From assembly GCF_016775475.1 (NCBI RefSeq), contig NZ_JAEUXJ010000005.1:310001-374000 (forward strand): DNA of 64,000 bases, given 5' to 3'. The notes beneath the pieces were generated by a model that did no database searches, had not been told where the DNA came from, and saw only the letters and a program-made list of their open reading frames with translations. Both the position numbers and the translations under genes were made by a program. How positions within the stretch are numbered: position 1 is the first letter of the stretch; each line of letters opens with the position of its first letter. Source of the stretch: Belnapia mucosa (GTDB taxonomy: Bacteria; Pseudomonadota; Alphaproteobacteria; Acetobacterales; Acetobacteraceae). Below are positions 19,203 to 28,640 of the stretch, piece by piece.

Positions 19203-20398
19203 GCATGCGGATCACCCGCCGGGCACTGCTCGGCACGGCGCTGGCGGCATCGGCGGCGCGCGCGCAGGCGGCACCGATCAAGATCGGCGATATCAACAGC
19301 TATACCGGCCAAGCGGCCTTCACCGTCCCGTACCGCAACGGGCTGCGCCTGGCGCTGGCCGAGATCAATGCCGCGGGCGGCGTGCTCGGCCGGCCGCTGG
19401 AGCTGCTGCTGCGCGACGATGGCGGCAAGCCGGAGGATGCGGTGCGCCATGCCGGGGAGCTGACGAGCTCGGAAGGCGTGGTCGCGCTGACCGGCACCTT
19501 CGCCTCCAATATCGGCCTCGCCGTCGCCGATTTCGCCAAGCGGAACCGCGTGCCCTTCCTCGCGGCCGAGGCGCTCTCGGATGCGCTGACCTGGCGCCAG
19601 GGCAACCGCTACACCTTCCGGGTTCGCAGCAGCACCTATATGCAGGCGGCGATGCTGGCCGAGCAGGCGGCGCGGCTGCCGGCGCGGCGCTGGGCCGTGG
19701 TGGCGCCGAACTATGAATTCGGCCTCTCCGCCACCGAGAGCTTCCGCCGGCTGCTCTCGGCCGCCCGCCCCGATGTGGAATGGGTCGCCGAGCAATTCCC
19801 GGCGCTCGGCCGGCTGGAGGCGGGGCCGGTGGTGAATGCCCTGCTGGCGGCGCGGCCGGAGGCGATCTTCAACGCCACCTTCGGCGCCGATCTGGTGCGG
19901 CTGGTCAGGCAGGGCAACGACGCCGGCCTGTTCGAGGGCCGCAGCGTGGTCAGCGTGATGACCGGCCAGCCGGAATTCCTCGACCCGCTGGGCGACGAGG
20001 CGCCGCCCGGCTGGATCGTCACCGGCTATCCCTGGGAACAGATCGCGACGCCGGCGCACCAGGCCTTCGTCGCCGCCTATCGGCGCCTTGCCAATGACAC
20101 GCCGCGGGCCGGCTCGCTGAGTGGCTATGTCACCCTCCACGCCCTGGCCGCGGCGCTGCGCAAGGCGGGCGGGACGGAGCCCGACCGGATCGTGGCCGCG
20201 CTCGAGGATCTGGTGGTGGAGACGCCGCTCGGGCCGATCCGCTTCCGCGCCAGCGACCACCAGTCGACGCTCGGCATGTATGTCGGGCGGCTGGCGGTGC
20301 GGGGCGGCCGGGGCGTGATGGTGGATGCCGCCTATGCCGATGGCGCACGCTACCTGCCCCCGGATGACGAGGTGCGGCGGCTGCGGCCGCAGGATTAG
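19199..20398 (+). CDS. ABC transporter substrate-binding protein, branched-chain amino acid/aromatic type
   Basis: Periplasmic type-1 binding protein of 399 residues (LivJ-like) with a twin-arginine-like signal (ITRRALLGTALAASAARAQA). The core begins IKIGDINSYTGQAAF. Relatives bind branched-chain amino acids, urea or aromatic acids. Coupling by ATGA to the hydrolase and proximity to LigB/LigA suggest an aromatic or related acid as ligand (inference). No LivH/M/G/F genes are nearby. Confidence 0.88.
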   Translation: MSMRITRRALLGTALAASAARAQAAPIKIGDINSYTGQAAFTVPYRNGLRLALAEINAAGGVLGRPLELLLRDDGGKPEDAVRHAGELTSSEGVVALTGTFASNIGLAVADFAKRNRVPFLAAEALSDALTWRQGNRYTFRVRSSTYMQAAMLAEQAARLPARRWAVVAPNYEFGLSATESFRRLLSAARPDVEWVAEQFPALGRLEAGPVVNALLAARPEAIFNATFGADLVRLVRQGNDAGLFEGRSVVSVMTGQPEFLDPLGDEAPPGWIVTGYPWEQIATPAHQAFVAAYRRLANDTPRAGSLSGYVTLHALAAALRKAGGTEPDRIVAALEDLVVETPLGPIRFRASDHQSTLGMYVGRLAVRGGRGVMVDAAYADGARYLPPDDEVRRLRPQD

Positions 20399-20411
20399 GA
20401 AAGGAGGGATC

Positions 20412-21260
20412 ATGGCCGAGATCGTCTTCGCCGCCGGCGTGCCGCATGCGCCGGCCACGGTCGGCCTGTTCGAGAAGGCGCCGGACGAGGCGCGCGCCGT
20501 GGTCGCCGAGACCTTCGGGGCAGTGGGCCGCGCCCTGCGCGCGGCGCGGCCGGATGTGCTGATCGTCTTCGCCAACGACCACCTGACCAACAGCCGCATC
20601 ACCGCCTATCCGGACTTCATCATCGGCATGGCCGAACGCCATGCCGGGCCGCATGAGTGGTTCAAGGAATGGATCGGCTGCCGCGACTGGGCGCTGCCCG
20701 GCGACCCGGAAGTGGGGCGCAGCCTGTTCCGCGGCCTGACCCGCCGCGGCATCCGCATGAATCTCGAAGCGGGGCCGCTGAAATTCGACGACAACCTCTC
20801 GGTCCCGACCGTGCTGACGGATCTCGACCAGGCCGGCATCCGGGTGGTGCCGGTGCTGCAGAATTGCACCGTGCCGCCCTTCCCGGACGGGGCGCGCTGC
20901 CTGGAGGTCGGCCGCGCCGTCGCCGCCGTGATCCGGGAGGATCTGCCGCCCGGGCTGCGGGTCGGCCTGCTCGGCTCCGGCGGCCTCAGCCATGAACCGG
21001 GCGGGGCGCGCTACTACAAGATCGACGAGGAATTCGACCGGCTCTTCCTCGAGCGCGCCAGCCAGCCCGACCATGCGGCGCTGCTGCGCGACATCACCAT
21101 CCCGCGGATGGAGGAGGCGGGCATCGGCGGCACGGCCGAGGTGCTGTCCTGGTTCATCGTGCTCGGCGCCATCGGCGAGCGGCGCGGCGAGAGCTTCGGC
21201 TATACCGGCTGGCCGAGCTTCCGCTGCGGCATCGGCGGCGTGGTATGGGAGGTGGGGTGA
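20412..21260 (+). CDS. Class III extradiol ring-cleavage dioxygenase, LigB-type catalytic subunit
   Basis: Non-haem Fe(II) dioxygenase of 282 residues matching the catalytic subunit of protocatechuate/gallate 4,5-dioxygenases. Candidate iron ligands are the histidines in AGVPHAP and ANDHLTN, and a catalytic His lies in GGLSHEPGG. A strong AGGAGGGA lies just upstream of the ATG at 20412. The stop overlaps the next gene's ATG (TGATG), the small LigA-like subunit. The pair would meta-cleave a catechol-type acid. The exact substrate is not readable. Confidence 0.88.
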   Translation: MAEIVFAAGVPHAPATVGLFEKAPDEARAVVAETFGAVGRALRAARPDVLIVFANDHLTNSRITAYPDFIIGMAERHAGPHEWFKEWIGCRDWALPGDPEVGRSLFRGLTRRGIRMNLEAGPLKFDDNLSVPTVLTDLDQAGIRVVPVLQNCTVPPFPDGARCLEVGRAVAAVIREDLPPGLRVGLLGSGGLSHEPGGARYYKIDEEFDRLFLERASQPDHAALLRDITIPRMEEAGIGGTAEVLSWFIVLGAIGERRGESFGYTGWPSFRCGIGGVVWEVG

Positions 21261-21583
21261 TGGCCTGGGACCGCTACGATCCGAGCCTCGCGGCGCATGA
21301 CCTGGTGCAGGACCTGAAATGGGACCCGGCGCTGCGCGCCCAGTTCAAGCAGAACGAGGCCTCGGTGCTCGACCGCTACCCGCATATGCGGCCCGAGGAG
21401 CGGCAGGCGATCGAGCGGCGGGACTTCCGCGCCCTCTATGACCTTGGCATGCATCCCTATCTCGGCGGCCAGCTTTCCCGCTTCATCTGGGGCAATGATG
21501 CCGGTCGGGGTGCGATCGAGGCCTCCAACCGGCTGGTCGCCTCCCTCCAGGGGCATGCCGGCGGCATCCCCGACAAGCCCTGA
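21260..21583 (+). CDS. LigA-type small subunit of extradiol dioxygenase
   Basis: Small all-helical protein of 107 residues with the LigA signature ALYDLGMHPYLGGQLSRFIW. In LigAB it caps the active site of the catalytic subunit and shapes substrate choice. The ATG at 21260 is in TGATG with the LigB stop and has GGAGGTGGGG before it. Separate A and B genes in this order (B then A) are the reverse of the Sphingobium ligAB order. Confidence 0.87.
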   Translation: MAWDRYDPSLAAHDLVQDLKWDPALRAQFKQNEASVLDRYPHMRPEERQAIERRDFRALYDLGMHPYLGGQLSRFIWGNDAGRGAIEASNRLVASLQGHAGGIPDKP

Positions 21584-21593
21584 GGAGGCCGCG

Positions 21594-22547
21594 ATGGCGC
21601 CGCACCGGATCGATATCCAGCACCATATCCTGCCGCCCGACTATGTGCGGATCGCCGGCGCCGAGCGCATCGGCCCGCTGATGGTCTCCGGCCGGGTGCC
21701 GGAGTGGAGCCCGGAACTCTCCCTTGAAGCCATGGAGCGGAACGGCATCGCCACCGCGGTCGTCTCCATCTCCGCCCCCGGCGTCTGGTTCGGCGATGCC
21801 GGCCAGGCGCGGGAGCTGGCGCGAGCCTGCAACGAGTATGCCGCCGGTCTCCGCCGCCGCTTCCCCGGCCGCTTCGGCTTCTTCGCCATCCTGCCCCTGC
21901 CGGATGTGGCGGGGAGCCTGGACGAGATTGCCCATTCGCTCGATGTACTGGGGGCGGACGGGCTCTGCCTGATGACCAATTATGACGGGCGCTATCCCGG
22001 CGAGGCGGAATTCGCCCCGGTCTTCGCGGAGGTCGACCGCCGCGGGGCGCTGGCTTTCTTCCACCCCTGCGTCGGGCCCGGCCCTCTGGTGCCGCCCGGC
22101 ATCCCGGCGGCGACGCTGGAATTCCCCTTCGACACCACCCGCGCCGTCGCCAGCCTGCTCTTCTCCGGCGTGCTGGCGCGGCACCGGCGGATGCGCTGCG
22201 TCTTCTCCCATGCCGGTGGCACCGTGCCCTTCCTGGCCCAGCGCATGGCCCGGCTGGAACGCCGGCCGGAATTCCGTGCCCAGGTGCCGGAGGGGGCGAT
22301 GGCGGAGCTGCGCCGGCTCTATGTGGATGTCGCGCTCTCGGCCAATCCGCTGGCCTTCGGCCCGCTGCTGCAGGTGATCCCGCCCGAGCAGATCCTCTTC
22401 GCCAGCGACTACCCCTTTGCGCCGGAGGATACGATGACGGCGACGGTGAAGGGGCTCGGCACCCTCGGCCTGGCGCCGGAGGTGCTGCAGGCGATCGAAT
22501 ACGGCAATGCCCAGCGGTTGATGCCAGGGCTAACGACTCCGGCCTGA
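21594..22547 (+). CDS. Amidohydrolase-2 family enzyme (ACMSD/LigJ-like)
   Basis: TIM-barrel metal enzyme of 317 residues. Metal ligands appear in IDIQHHILP, FFHPC, FSHAGG and ASDYPF. The family includes aminocarboxymuconate semialdehyde decarboxylase, gamma-resorcylate decarboxylase and 4-oxalomesaconate hydratase (LigJ). Placement 10 bases after LigA makes a step after ring cleavage likely, with LigJ-like hydration or a decarboxylation as the leading options. GAGGAGG lies just before the ATG. It is the last gene of the operon. Confidence 0.87.
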   Translation: MAPHRIDIQHHILPPDYVRIAGAERIGPLMVSGRVPEWSPELSLEAMERNGIATAVVSISAPGVWFGDAGQARELARACNEYAAGLRRRFPGRFGFFAILPLPDVAGSLDEIAHSLDVLGADGLCLMTNYDGRYPGEAEFAPVFAEVDRRGALAFFHPCVGPGPLVPPGIPAATLEFPFDTTRAVASLLFSGVLARHRRMRCVFSHAGGTVPFLAQRMARLERRPEFRAQVPEGAMAELRRLYVDVALSANPLAFGPLLQVIPPEQILFASDYPFAPEDTMTATVKGLGTLGLAPEVLQAIEYGNAQRLMPGLTTPA

Positions 22548-22652
22548 ACCGGAACAATCACGGCAGAGTGATCGCCCCGCCTCCGTCCGGTCTCGCGGAA
22601 TCGTCAGCGGCGGTTCATTCTCTCGGCAGTACGGTTCAGGACAGGGTGACGC

Positions 22653-22865
22653 ATGACCTTCAACGAGGTTCAGTCGATGGCGATGCGGTCGCGGCCGACG
22701 ACGGCCGGGGCCTTGCTGCGCATGGCCCGGCTGACCGAGGCCGAACGGGTCGATCTCGGCCTCTTCATCGCGCCGCGCCGGCTGCTGACCAGCCGGCGGA
22801 TGCTGCGGGCCAGCCTGTTCCTGCCCGCCCTGGCGCCGGACCCCGGCGCCAGCAACGACAACTGA
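22653..22865 (+). CDS. Small hypothetical protein
   Basis: Possible 70-residue protein, ATG at 22653, rich in Arg, Leu and Ala, with the sequence MARLTEAERVDLGLFIAPRR in the middle. No domain recognised. It lies between the amidohydrolase and the convergent alcohol dehydrogenase in a stretch of 324 bases that holds no other gene. Upstream, ATCAC-GGCAGA-GTGAT (22557-22572) could form a weak hairpin. The ribosome-binding site is poor. It may not be real. Confidence 0.4.
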   Translation: MTFNEVQSMAMRSRPTTAGALLRMARLTEAERVDLGLFIAPRRLLTSRRMLRASLFLPALAPDPGASNDN

Positions 22866-22871
22866 GGCGCT

Positions 22872-23957
22872 TCAGGAAAAGGCGATGAGCTGACGCACCG
22901 CTTCCCCGGATTTCAGCCGGGCGAAGCCGGTATTGATTTCGTCCAGCTTCAGCGTGCCGGTGATCAGGTGATCCAGGTGCAGCCGGCCCTGCTGCCAGAG
23001 CTTCAGCAGCCGCGGCATGTCCACCCGGAAATGGTTGGAGCCCATCGAGGAGCCCTGAATCTTCCGCTCGCGCAGGAAGTCGAAGCCGTGCAGCTCGATC
23101 TTCACGCCGAAGGGCACCATGCCGATGATGGTCGCCGTGCCGCCGGGGCGGAGCATGGCGAAGCTCTGCTCGGCGGTTGCCTTTAGGCCCAGCGCCTCGA
23201 AGCTGTAATGCACGCCGCCACCGGTCAGCTCCCGCACCTGCTGCACCGGGTCGTCATTGCCGACCAGGATGGTGTCCGTCGCGCCCATGATGCGCGCCAG
23301 GTCGAGCTTCGACTGCAGCCGGTCGATGGCGACGATGCGCGAGGCACCGGCCAGCGCCGCACCGTTCACCGCCGACAGCCCCACGCCGCCGCAGCCGATG
23401 ACGGCGACCGTCGAGCCCGCTTCGATCTTCGCCGTGTTGAAAACCGCGCCGACGCCGGTGATGACGCCGCAGCCGACCAGCGTCGCTCGGTCGAGCGGGA
23501 TGTCCGGGTCGATCTTCACGAGCGCATTCTCGTGGACGACCATCTGCTCGGCGAAGGCGCTGAGGTTGAGGAACTGGTTCATCACCTCGCCGCCCTTCCA
23601 GGACAGGCGGCGGGACTGGCCGGGGACCATCTTCACCTCAGTATTCTCGCAGAGCACCGTATGGCCAGTGGTGCATTGCGAGCAGGCGCCGCAGAAGACC
23701 GAGAGGCAGCCGATGACGTGGTCGCCGGGCTTCAGGTAGGTGACGTCGGAGCCGACGGCCTCCACCACGCCGGCGACTTCGTGGCCGGGGACGGTCGGCA
23801 GGGGGTGGGGGTAGAGGCCCTCCATGAAATGCAGGTCGGAGTGGCAGAGCCCGGCATAGGCGGTGCGGACCAGCACCTCGCGCGCCTTGGGCTTCTGCAG
23901 CGTGACCTCCTCGATGGTGAGCGGCTGGTTCACCTCGTGCAGGACGGCGGCCTTCAT
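22872..23957 (-). CDS. Zinc-dependent alcohol dehydrogenase (class III-like)
   Basis: NAD(P)-dependent alcohol dehydrogenase of 361 residues. Catalytic zinc ligands are in GLCHSD and PGHEVAG. The structural zinc has four cysteines in CGACSQCTTGHTVLC, and the Rossmann motif is VIGCGGVGLSAV. The length and the pattern resemble S-(hydroxymethyl)glutathione/long-chain alcohol dehydrogenases, but the substrate is not fixed. It is divergent from the enoyl-CoA hydratase gene with a 75-base shared promoter region. Confidence 0.9.
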   Translation of the reverse strand: MKAAVLHEVNQPLTIEEVTLQKPKAREVLVRTAYAGLCHSDLHFMEGLYPHPLPTVPGHEVAGVVEAVGSDVTYLKPGDHVIGCLSVFCGACSQCTTGHTVLCENTEVKMVPGQSRRLSWKGGEVMNQFLNLSAFAEQMVVHENALVKIDPDIPLDRATLVGCGVITGVGAVFNTAKIEAGSTVAVIGCGGVGLSAVNGAALAGASRIVAIDRLQSKLDLARIMGATDTILVGNDDPVQQVRELTGGGVHYSFEALGLKATAEQSFAMLRPGGTATIIGMVPFGVKIELHGFDFLRERKIQGSSMGSNHFRVDMPRLLKLWQQGRLHLDHLITGTLKLDEINTGFARLKSGEAVRQLIAFS

Positions 23958-24032
23958 GGCGGGTTCCTCCCCTCTTGGACCCCTCGACGATACCACTTAG
24001 GCTTCATCATACCAGAGCGGGAGGAACGCCGG

Positions 24033-24821
24033 ATGGAGCTGTTGCAGGAGCGCGCCGAGGGCGTGCTGTGGCTCACCATGAACCGGCCGGAGGTGCTGAA
24101 CGCCCTCGGCGGCAACATGATGTGGGACCTCCTCACCGCGCTGACCGAGGCGGCGACGGACCCCGAGATCGGCTGCGTGGTGCTGACCGGGGCGGGGCGC
24201 GGCTTCTCGGCGGGCGGCGACATGAAGGCGCGGGCGACGGGGGCGAAGCCGCCGCCGGCGACGCCCGAGGCCGGGGCGGATGAGCTGCGGAGCCGGATGG
24301 AGTGCTCGCGGCTGCTGCATGAGATGCCGAAGCCCACCATCGCCATGGTCAACGGCGTCGCTGCGGGCGCGGGGATGTCGCTGGCGCTGGCTTGCGACAT
24401 GCGCGTCGCCGGGACGAGCGCGCGGATGACGACCGCCTTCGCCAATATGGGCTTCTCCGGCGATTTCGGCGGGCACTATTTCCTGGCCAAGCTGGTCGGG
24501 CCGGCCAAGGCGCGAGAGCTGTATTTCACCAGCGCCAAGCTGGATTCCACGCAGATGGAGCGGCTGGGCCTGGTGAACCGGCTGGTCCCGGACGAGCAGC
24601 TTCGGGCCGAGACCGAGGCGCTGGCGCGGCAGCTCGGCCAGGGGCCGCGCGTCGCCTGGCGCTACATGAAGCGCAACATGAAGGTGGCCGAGGAAGGCAC
24701 GCTCGCCGAGGCGCTGGATGCCGAGGCGATCGGCATGATGCGGACCCGCGAGACCGCGGACCACCAGGAAGCGCTCAGGGCCTTCATGGAGAAGCGCCCG
24801 CCGCGATTCCAGGGGAAGTAA
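24033..24821 (+). CDS. Enoyl-CoA hydratase/isomerase family protein
   Basis: Crotonase-fold enzyme of 262 residues with oxyanion-hole motifs SAGGDMKA and NGVAAGAGMSLALACD. GGGAGGAA precedes the ATG at 24033. The usual second catalytic Glu region reads MGFSGDFGGHYFL, with Asp/Gly in place of the PE(L/I) type, so it may be an isomerase or another crotonase rather than a canonical hydratase. The reading frame extends upstream, antisense to the dehydrogenase gene, but this part is not coding. Confidence 0.87.
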   Translation: MELLQERAEGVLWLTMNRPEVLNALGGNMMWDLLTALTEAATDPEIGCVVLTGAGRGFSAGGDMKARATGAKPPPATPEAGADELRSRMECSRLLHEMPKPTIAMVNGVAAGAGMSLALACDMRVAGTSARMTTAFANMGFSGDFGGHYFLAKLVGPAKARELYFTSAKLDSTQMERLGLVNRLVPDEQLRAETEALARQLGQGPRVAWRYMKRNMKVAEEGTLAEALDAEAIGMMRTRETADHQEALRAFMEKRPPRFQGK

Positions 24822-24828
24822 GGCGGAA

Positions 24829-24847
24829 GAGGGGGCGGAGCCCCCTC
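24829..24847. terminator. Hairpin between convergent genes
   Basis: GAGGGGGC-GGA-GCCCCCTC, a perfect 8-bp stem in the 33 bases between the convergent enoyl-CoA hydratase and serA stops. It can serve both directions. No T run follows. Confidence 0.5.
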
Positions 24848-24854
24848 CCCTGTC

Positions 24855-26441
24855 TCAGAAGCGCAGCGGGCTGGCCTGCACGACGAGGGGCAGGCCGCGC
24901 ACCTCGGCCAGCACCGGCTCCGGGATCGGCCCGTCCAGCGAGACGAGGCAGATGGCATCGCCGCCCTGGGCCGCGCGGCCCAGGTGGAAGGTGGCGATGT
25001 TGATGCCGGCATTGGCCAGCGCCATGCCGAAGCGGCCGATGAAGCCGGGCTTGTCCTGGTTGGTAACGTAGAGCATGTCGGGCGCGAAATCCGCCTCGAC
25101 CGGGATGCCCTTGATCTCGACCAGGCGCGGCTTCGCATCGCCGACCAGTGTGCCGGCGACGCTGCGGGTGCGGCCTTCCGTCACCACCGTGACGCGGAGC
25201 AGTGTGGCGTAGTCGCCGCGGCGCTCATGGACGGTCTCGGCGACCTCGATGCCGCGCTCCTTCGCCACCACCGGCGCGTTCACCATGTTGACCGCGCCCA
25301 TCAGCGGGGTCAGCACGCCGGCCAGCGCCGCCGCCGTCAGGGGTCGGCGGTTGAGCTCGGCGACATGGCCCTCATACTCGACGCGGATGGAGCGAATGGC
25401 ATCATCCTGTGCCGCCGTCAGCTGCCCGCCCATGGCGCCGAGCAGTCGCGCCAGTTCCATATAGGGCTTGAGGCGGGGGGCTTCCTCCGCCGTCACGCTC
25501 GGCATGTTGATGGCGTTGGAGACGGCGCCGGTCAGCAGGTAGTCGGCCATCTGGTCTGCGACCTGCAGGGCGACATTCTCCTGCGCCTCGGCGGTGGCGG
25601 CGCCGAGATGCGGGGTGCAAACGACGTTCTCGAGGGCGAAGAGCGGGCTTTCGGTCGCCGGCTCCGTCTCGAAGACATCGAGGGCGGCGCCGGCGACATG
25701 GCCGGATTTCAACGCGTCGTAGAGCGCCTGTTCATCCACCAGCCCGCCGCGGGCGCAGTTGATGATGCGGACTCCCTTCTTGAGCTTCGCGATATTCTGG
25801 CGGCTGAGGATGTTGCGCGTCTGCTCGGTCAGTGGCGTGTGCAGCGTGACAATGTCGGCGCGTTCCAGCAGCTCGTTCAGCTCGACCTTCTCGACGCCCA
25901 GCTCGACGGCCCGCTTCTCGGAGAGGAAGGGGTCGAAGGCGACGACCTTCATCTTCAGCCCGACGGCGCGGTCGGCGACGATGGAGCCGATATTGCCGCA
26001 GCCGATCAGGCCGAGCGTCTTGCCGAACAGCTCGACGCCCATGAAGCGGTTCTTCTCCCACTTGCCCGCCTTGGTGGAGGTGCTGGCCTCCGGAATCTGC
26101 CGGGCAAGGGCGAACATCATCGCAATCGCATGCTCGGCGGTGGTGATGGCATTGCCATAGGGCGTGTTCATCACCACGACGCCGCGGGCGGTGGCGCTGG
26201 TGACGTCGACATTGTCGACGCCGATGCCGGCGCGGCCGACCACTTTCAGGTTTGGCGCCGCATCGAGCAGCTCCCGCGTCACCTTGGTTGCGCTGCGGAC
26301 GGCGAGGCCGTCATAGGGCGCGATGATGGCGCGGAGTTCGGCGGGCGAGAGGCCGGGGCGGAACTCCACTTCGATCCCGCGCCGGCGGAAGATCTCGACC
26401 GAGGCAGGCGAGAGTTTGTCGGAGATGAGGACCTTGGGCAT
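24855..26441 (-). CDS. serA: D-3-phosphoglycerate dehydrogenase
   Basis: First enzyme of phosphorylated serine synthesis, 528 residues. This is the long (type 1) form: substrate/NAD core with [16 protein letters not shown], catalytic Arg in [10 protein letters not shown] and His in TPHLGAAT, then an intervening domain (about 320-450) and a C-terminal ACT domain from [16 protein letters not shown] that can sense serine. Its ATG shares one base with the serC stop (TGATG). Confidence 0.96.
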   Translation of the reverse strand: MPKVLISDKLSPASVEIFRRRGIEVEFRPGLSPAELRAIIAPYDGLAVRSATKVTRELLDAAPNLKVVGRAGIGVDNVDVTSATARGVVVMNTPYGNAITTAEHAIAMMFALARQIPEASTSTKAGKWEKNRFMGVELFGKTLGLIGCGNIGSIVADRAVGLKMKVVAFDPFLSEKRAVELGVEKVELNELLERADIVTLHTPLTEQTRNILSRQNIAKLKKGVRIINCARGGLVDEQALYDALKSGHVAGAALDVFETEPATESPLFALENVVCTPHLGAATAEAQENVALQVADQMADYLLTGAVSNAINMPSVTAEEAPRLKPYMELARLLGAMGGQLTAAQDDAIRSIRVEYEGHVAELNRRPLTAAALAGVLTPLMGAVNMVNAPVVAKERGIEVAETVHERRGDYATLLRVTVVTEGRTRSVAGTLVGDAKPRLVEIKGIPVEADFAPDMLYVTNQDKPGFIGRFGMALANAGINIATFHLGRAAQGGDAICLVSLDGPIPEPVLAEVRGLPLVVQASPLRF

Positions 26442-27619
26442 CAGGCGGCCGCCTTCTGCTGATCGGCCTCGACCTGCGCAAAGGCCCAGTCGAGCCAGGG
26501 CAGCAACGCCTCGATATCCGCGGTCTCGACCGTGGCGCCGCCCCAGATGCGCAGCCCCGGGGGGGCATCGCGATAGGCGCCGGCATCGAGGGCGACGCCC
26601 TCCTTCTCCAGCAGCGTCGCCAGCCGCTTCGCCGCCGCGGTCTGCGCCTCGGCGCCGAGCGCGGTGAACCAGGGCGCCACGATCTTCAGGCAGATGGAGG
26701 TGCAGGAGCGCGTCGCCGGCTCCTCCGCCAGGAAATCCGCCCAAGGGGTGCGCGCGACCCAGCCGGCGATGGCGGCGAGATTGGCCTCGGACCGGGCGAC
26801 CAGCGCCGGCAGGCCACCGATGGATTCAGCCCAGCGCAGGCCGTCCAGCGCGTCCTCGACCGCGAGCATGGAGGGCGTGTTGATGGTCTCGCCCTTGAAG
26901 ATGCCCTCGTTCAGCTTGCCGTCCTTGGTCATGCGGAAAATCTTCGGCATGGGCCAGGCGGGCTTGTAGGATTCGAGGCGTTCGACGGCGCGGGGGCTCA
27001 GCGCCAGCATGCCATGCGCGGCCTCGCCGCCCAGGACCTTCTGCCAGGACCAGGTGACGACATCGAGCTTGTCCCAGGGCAGATCCATGGCGAAGGCGGC
27101 GCTGGTGGCGTCGCAGATCGTCAGCCCCTCTCGCTCCGCCGGAATCCAGGCGCCATCGGCCAGCCGCACGCCGCTGGTGGTGCCGTTCCAGACGAAGACG
27201 ACATCACGGGCGAAATCCACCTGCCCCAGCTCGGGCAGCTTTCCATAGGGCGCGGCGATGACACGGGCATCCGGCAGCTTGAGCTGCTTCACGACATCGG
27301 TGCCCCAATCCTTGGAGAAGCTCTCCCAGGCCAGCACATCGACGCCGCGGGCGCCGAGCAGCGACCAGAGCGCCATCTCGACCGCGCCGGTATCGGAGGC
27401 GGGGACGATGCCGAGGCGCCAGCCCTCCGGCATGCCGAGGATGGCCTTGCTGCGGGTAATCACCTCGGCGAGGCGAGCCTTCGGCCCGGCCGCACGGTGG
27501 CTGCGGCCGAGGAAGGCGCCCGACAGCGCTTCCAGCGTCCAGCCGGGACGCTTGGCGCAGGGACCGGAGGAAAAACAGGGATTGGCCGGCCGTGTGGCCG
27601 GTGGGGTGGCGATCGCCAT
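26441..27619 (-). CDS. serC: Phosphoserine aminotransferase
   Basis: PLP enzyme making 3-phosphoserine from 3-phosphohydroxypyruvate, 392 residues. The PLP lysine is in WSWQKVLGG, and the phosphate-binding region is around [13 protein letters not shown]. It belongs to the alphaproteobacterial/archaeal-like group that begins [13 protein letters not shown]. It precedes serA with a 1-base overlap, so both are made from one transcript. A probable cis-regulatory RNA lies in its leader. Confidence 0.95.
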   Translation of the reverse strand: MAIATPPATRPANPCFSSGPCAKRPGWTLEALSGAFLGRSHRAAGPKARLAEVITRSKAILGMPEGWRLGIVPASDTGAVEMALWSLLGARGVDVLAWESFSKDWGTDVVKQLKLPDARVIAAPYGKLPELGQVDFARDVVFVWNGTTSGVRLADGAWIPAEREGLTICDATSAAFAMDLPWDKLDVVTWSWQKVLGGEAAHGMLALSPRAVERLESYKPAWPMPKIFRMTKDGKLNEGIFKGETINTPSMLAVEDALDGLRWAESIGGLPALVARSEANLAAIAGWVARTPWADFLAEEPATRSCTSICLKIVAPWFTALGAEAQTAAAKRLATLLEKEGVALDAGAYRDAPPGLRIWGGATVETADIEALLPWLDWAFAQVEADQQKAAA

Positions 27620-27624
27620 GATGC

Positions 27625-27675
27625 GGCTCCCTTCCAGAAGCGAATGCGCCCCGGTGGGGGGGCGTAGCCCACCAC
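27625..27675 (-). ncRNA. Probable serC leader RNA motif
   Basis: The 66-base leader before serC holds a hairpin (5' arm GGTGGG at 27673-27668, 3' arm CCCACC at 27658-27653) followed by the block GCGCATTCGCTTCTGGAAGG and GAGCC close to the ATG. This arrangement agrees with my memory of the serC motif, a conserved RNA found upstream of serC in Alphaproteobacteria, whose ligand, if any, is unknown. The last block also contains the ribosome-binding site. Identification is from recall, not a covariance search. Confidence 0.6.
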
Positions 27676-27685
27676 GAGGGGTAGA

Positions 27686-28474
27686 TCAGGCCAGAAGGGA
27701 GAGCAAGGGGCTCGATGTCCCGCTGCCCGAGGAGCCGGCGGCGGCGATCACATAGCGCTCGGCCAGCTTCTGCAGCTTCCCGGCATCCTTGAGGTCCGCC
27801 AGCTTGAGGCGGGAGGTGATGGCCCGCGCCTGGGTCTCGATCGGCTGCACCACCATGGAGTCCGGCAGGCCGAGCGCGCCGGTGACGACCCGGCGCAGCA
27901 CGGAATTGCCAAGGATGTTGTAGACATTGGTCTCACCCTTGGCGTGCTGGAGGAAATAGAGCGCGTCCGAGATGCCGACATTCTGCGCATCCAGCCCGGT
28001 GCGATACTGGTATTCCACATAGCCGTCGGTGAGCTTCTTCTGCACGGTCGCGTCCTGCAACCCGGCGAGGCCCTTGGTCTTCAGGTTGAGGGTCTTGGCG
28101 GCGGCGGCGAAGCGGGGATCGAGGCTGGCGAGCAACCCCTTGCTGTCATTCGGGTCCGCCAGCAGCGCCTTCTGGACCAGGCCGGGATATTGCGCCTGGT
28201 CCGCCAGGCCGAGCGCCGGCAGCAGCACCGCCAGCACGCGGGGGTCCTGCAGGGCGGTCTTCACATCCTTGGCCTTGGCCAGCGCGGTCTGGAATTGCTT
28301 CAGCGCCGTGATGGTGACCGGGTCGCGGCGCTCCTGCGCGACGCCCTTTTCGGTCGCCCCCTTGGCCTCGGCCGCCTTCAGCGCGGCCAGCGCCGAGGCC
28401 GCGTCGCCGCCCACGGCCGCGCCGGCATCCGCGCCGCCGAACAGGCTGGAGACAAGGGAGGTGGTGATTCGCAT
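27686..28474 (-). CDS. DUF1217 family protein (flagellum-associated family)
   Basis: Soluble Ala/Leu-rich, mostly helical protein of 262 residues matching DUF1217. Typical parts are DPRVLAVLLPALGLADQ and the segment YVEYQYRTGLDAQN...DALYFL. In other Alphaproteobacteria this domain occurs in flagellar gene clusters. No flagellar gene is in the window. No signal peptide. It lies 66 bases upstream of serC on the same strand, with the serC leader motif between. Confidence 0.75.
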   Translation of the reverse strand: MRITTSLVSSLFGGADAGAAVGGDAASALAALKAAEAKGATEKGVAQERRDPVTITALKQFQTALAKAKDVKTALQDPRVLAVLLPALGLADQAQYPGLVQKALLADPNDSKGLLASLDPRFAAAAKTLNLKTKGLAGLQDATVQKKLTDGYVEYQYRTGLDAQNVGISDALYFLQHAKGETNVYNILGNSVLRRVVTGALGLPDSMVVQPIETQARAITSRLKLADLKDAGKLQKLAERYVIAAAGSSGSGTSSPLLSLLA

Positions 28475-28640
28475 CGCCGCCCCAGGCTAGGGCAGCACCG
28501 CTTGCCAGGCGGTAAAGCCCCAAGCTGCCGCGCGACGGATCGGCCGGTTCAATACGCCTTCGCCCATCGGCAATCCCGGCGACAGCCGCCCTCCGCCATG
28601 ATGAGGATCGGAAAACCCCCAGCGCACAAAGGGGATCGTC

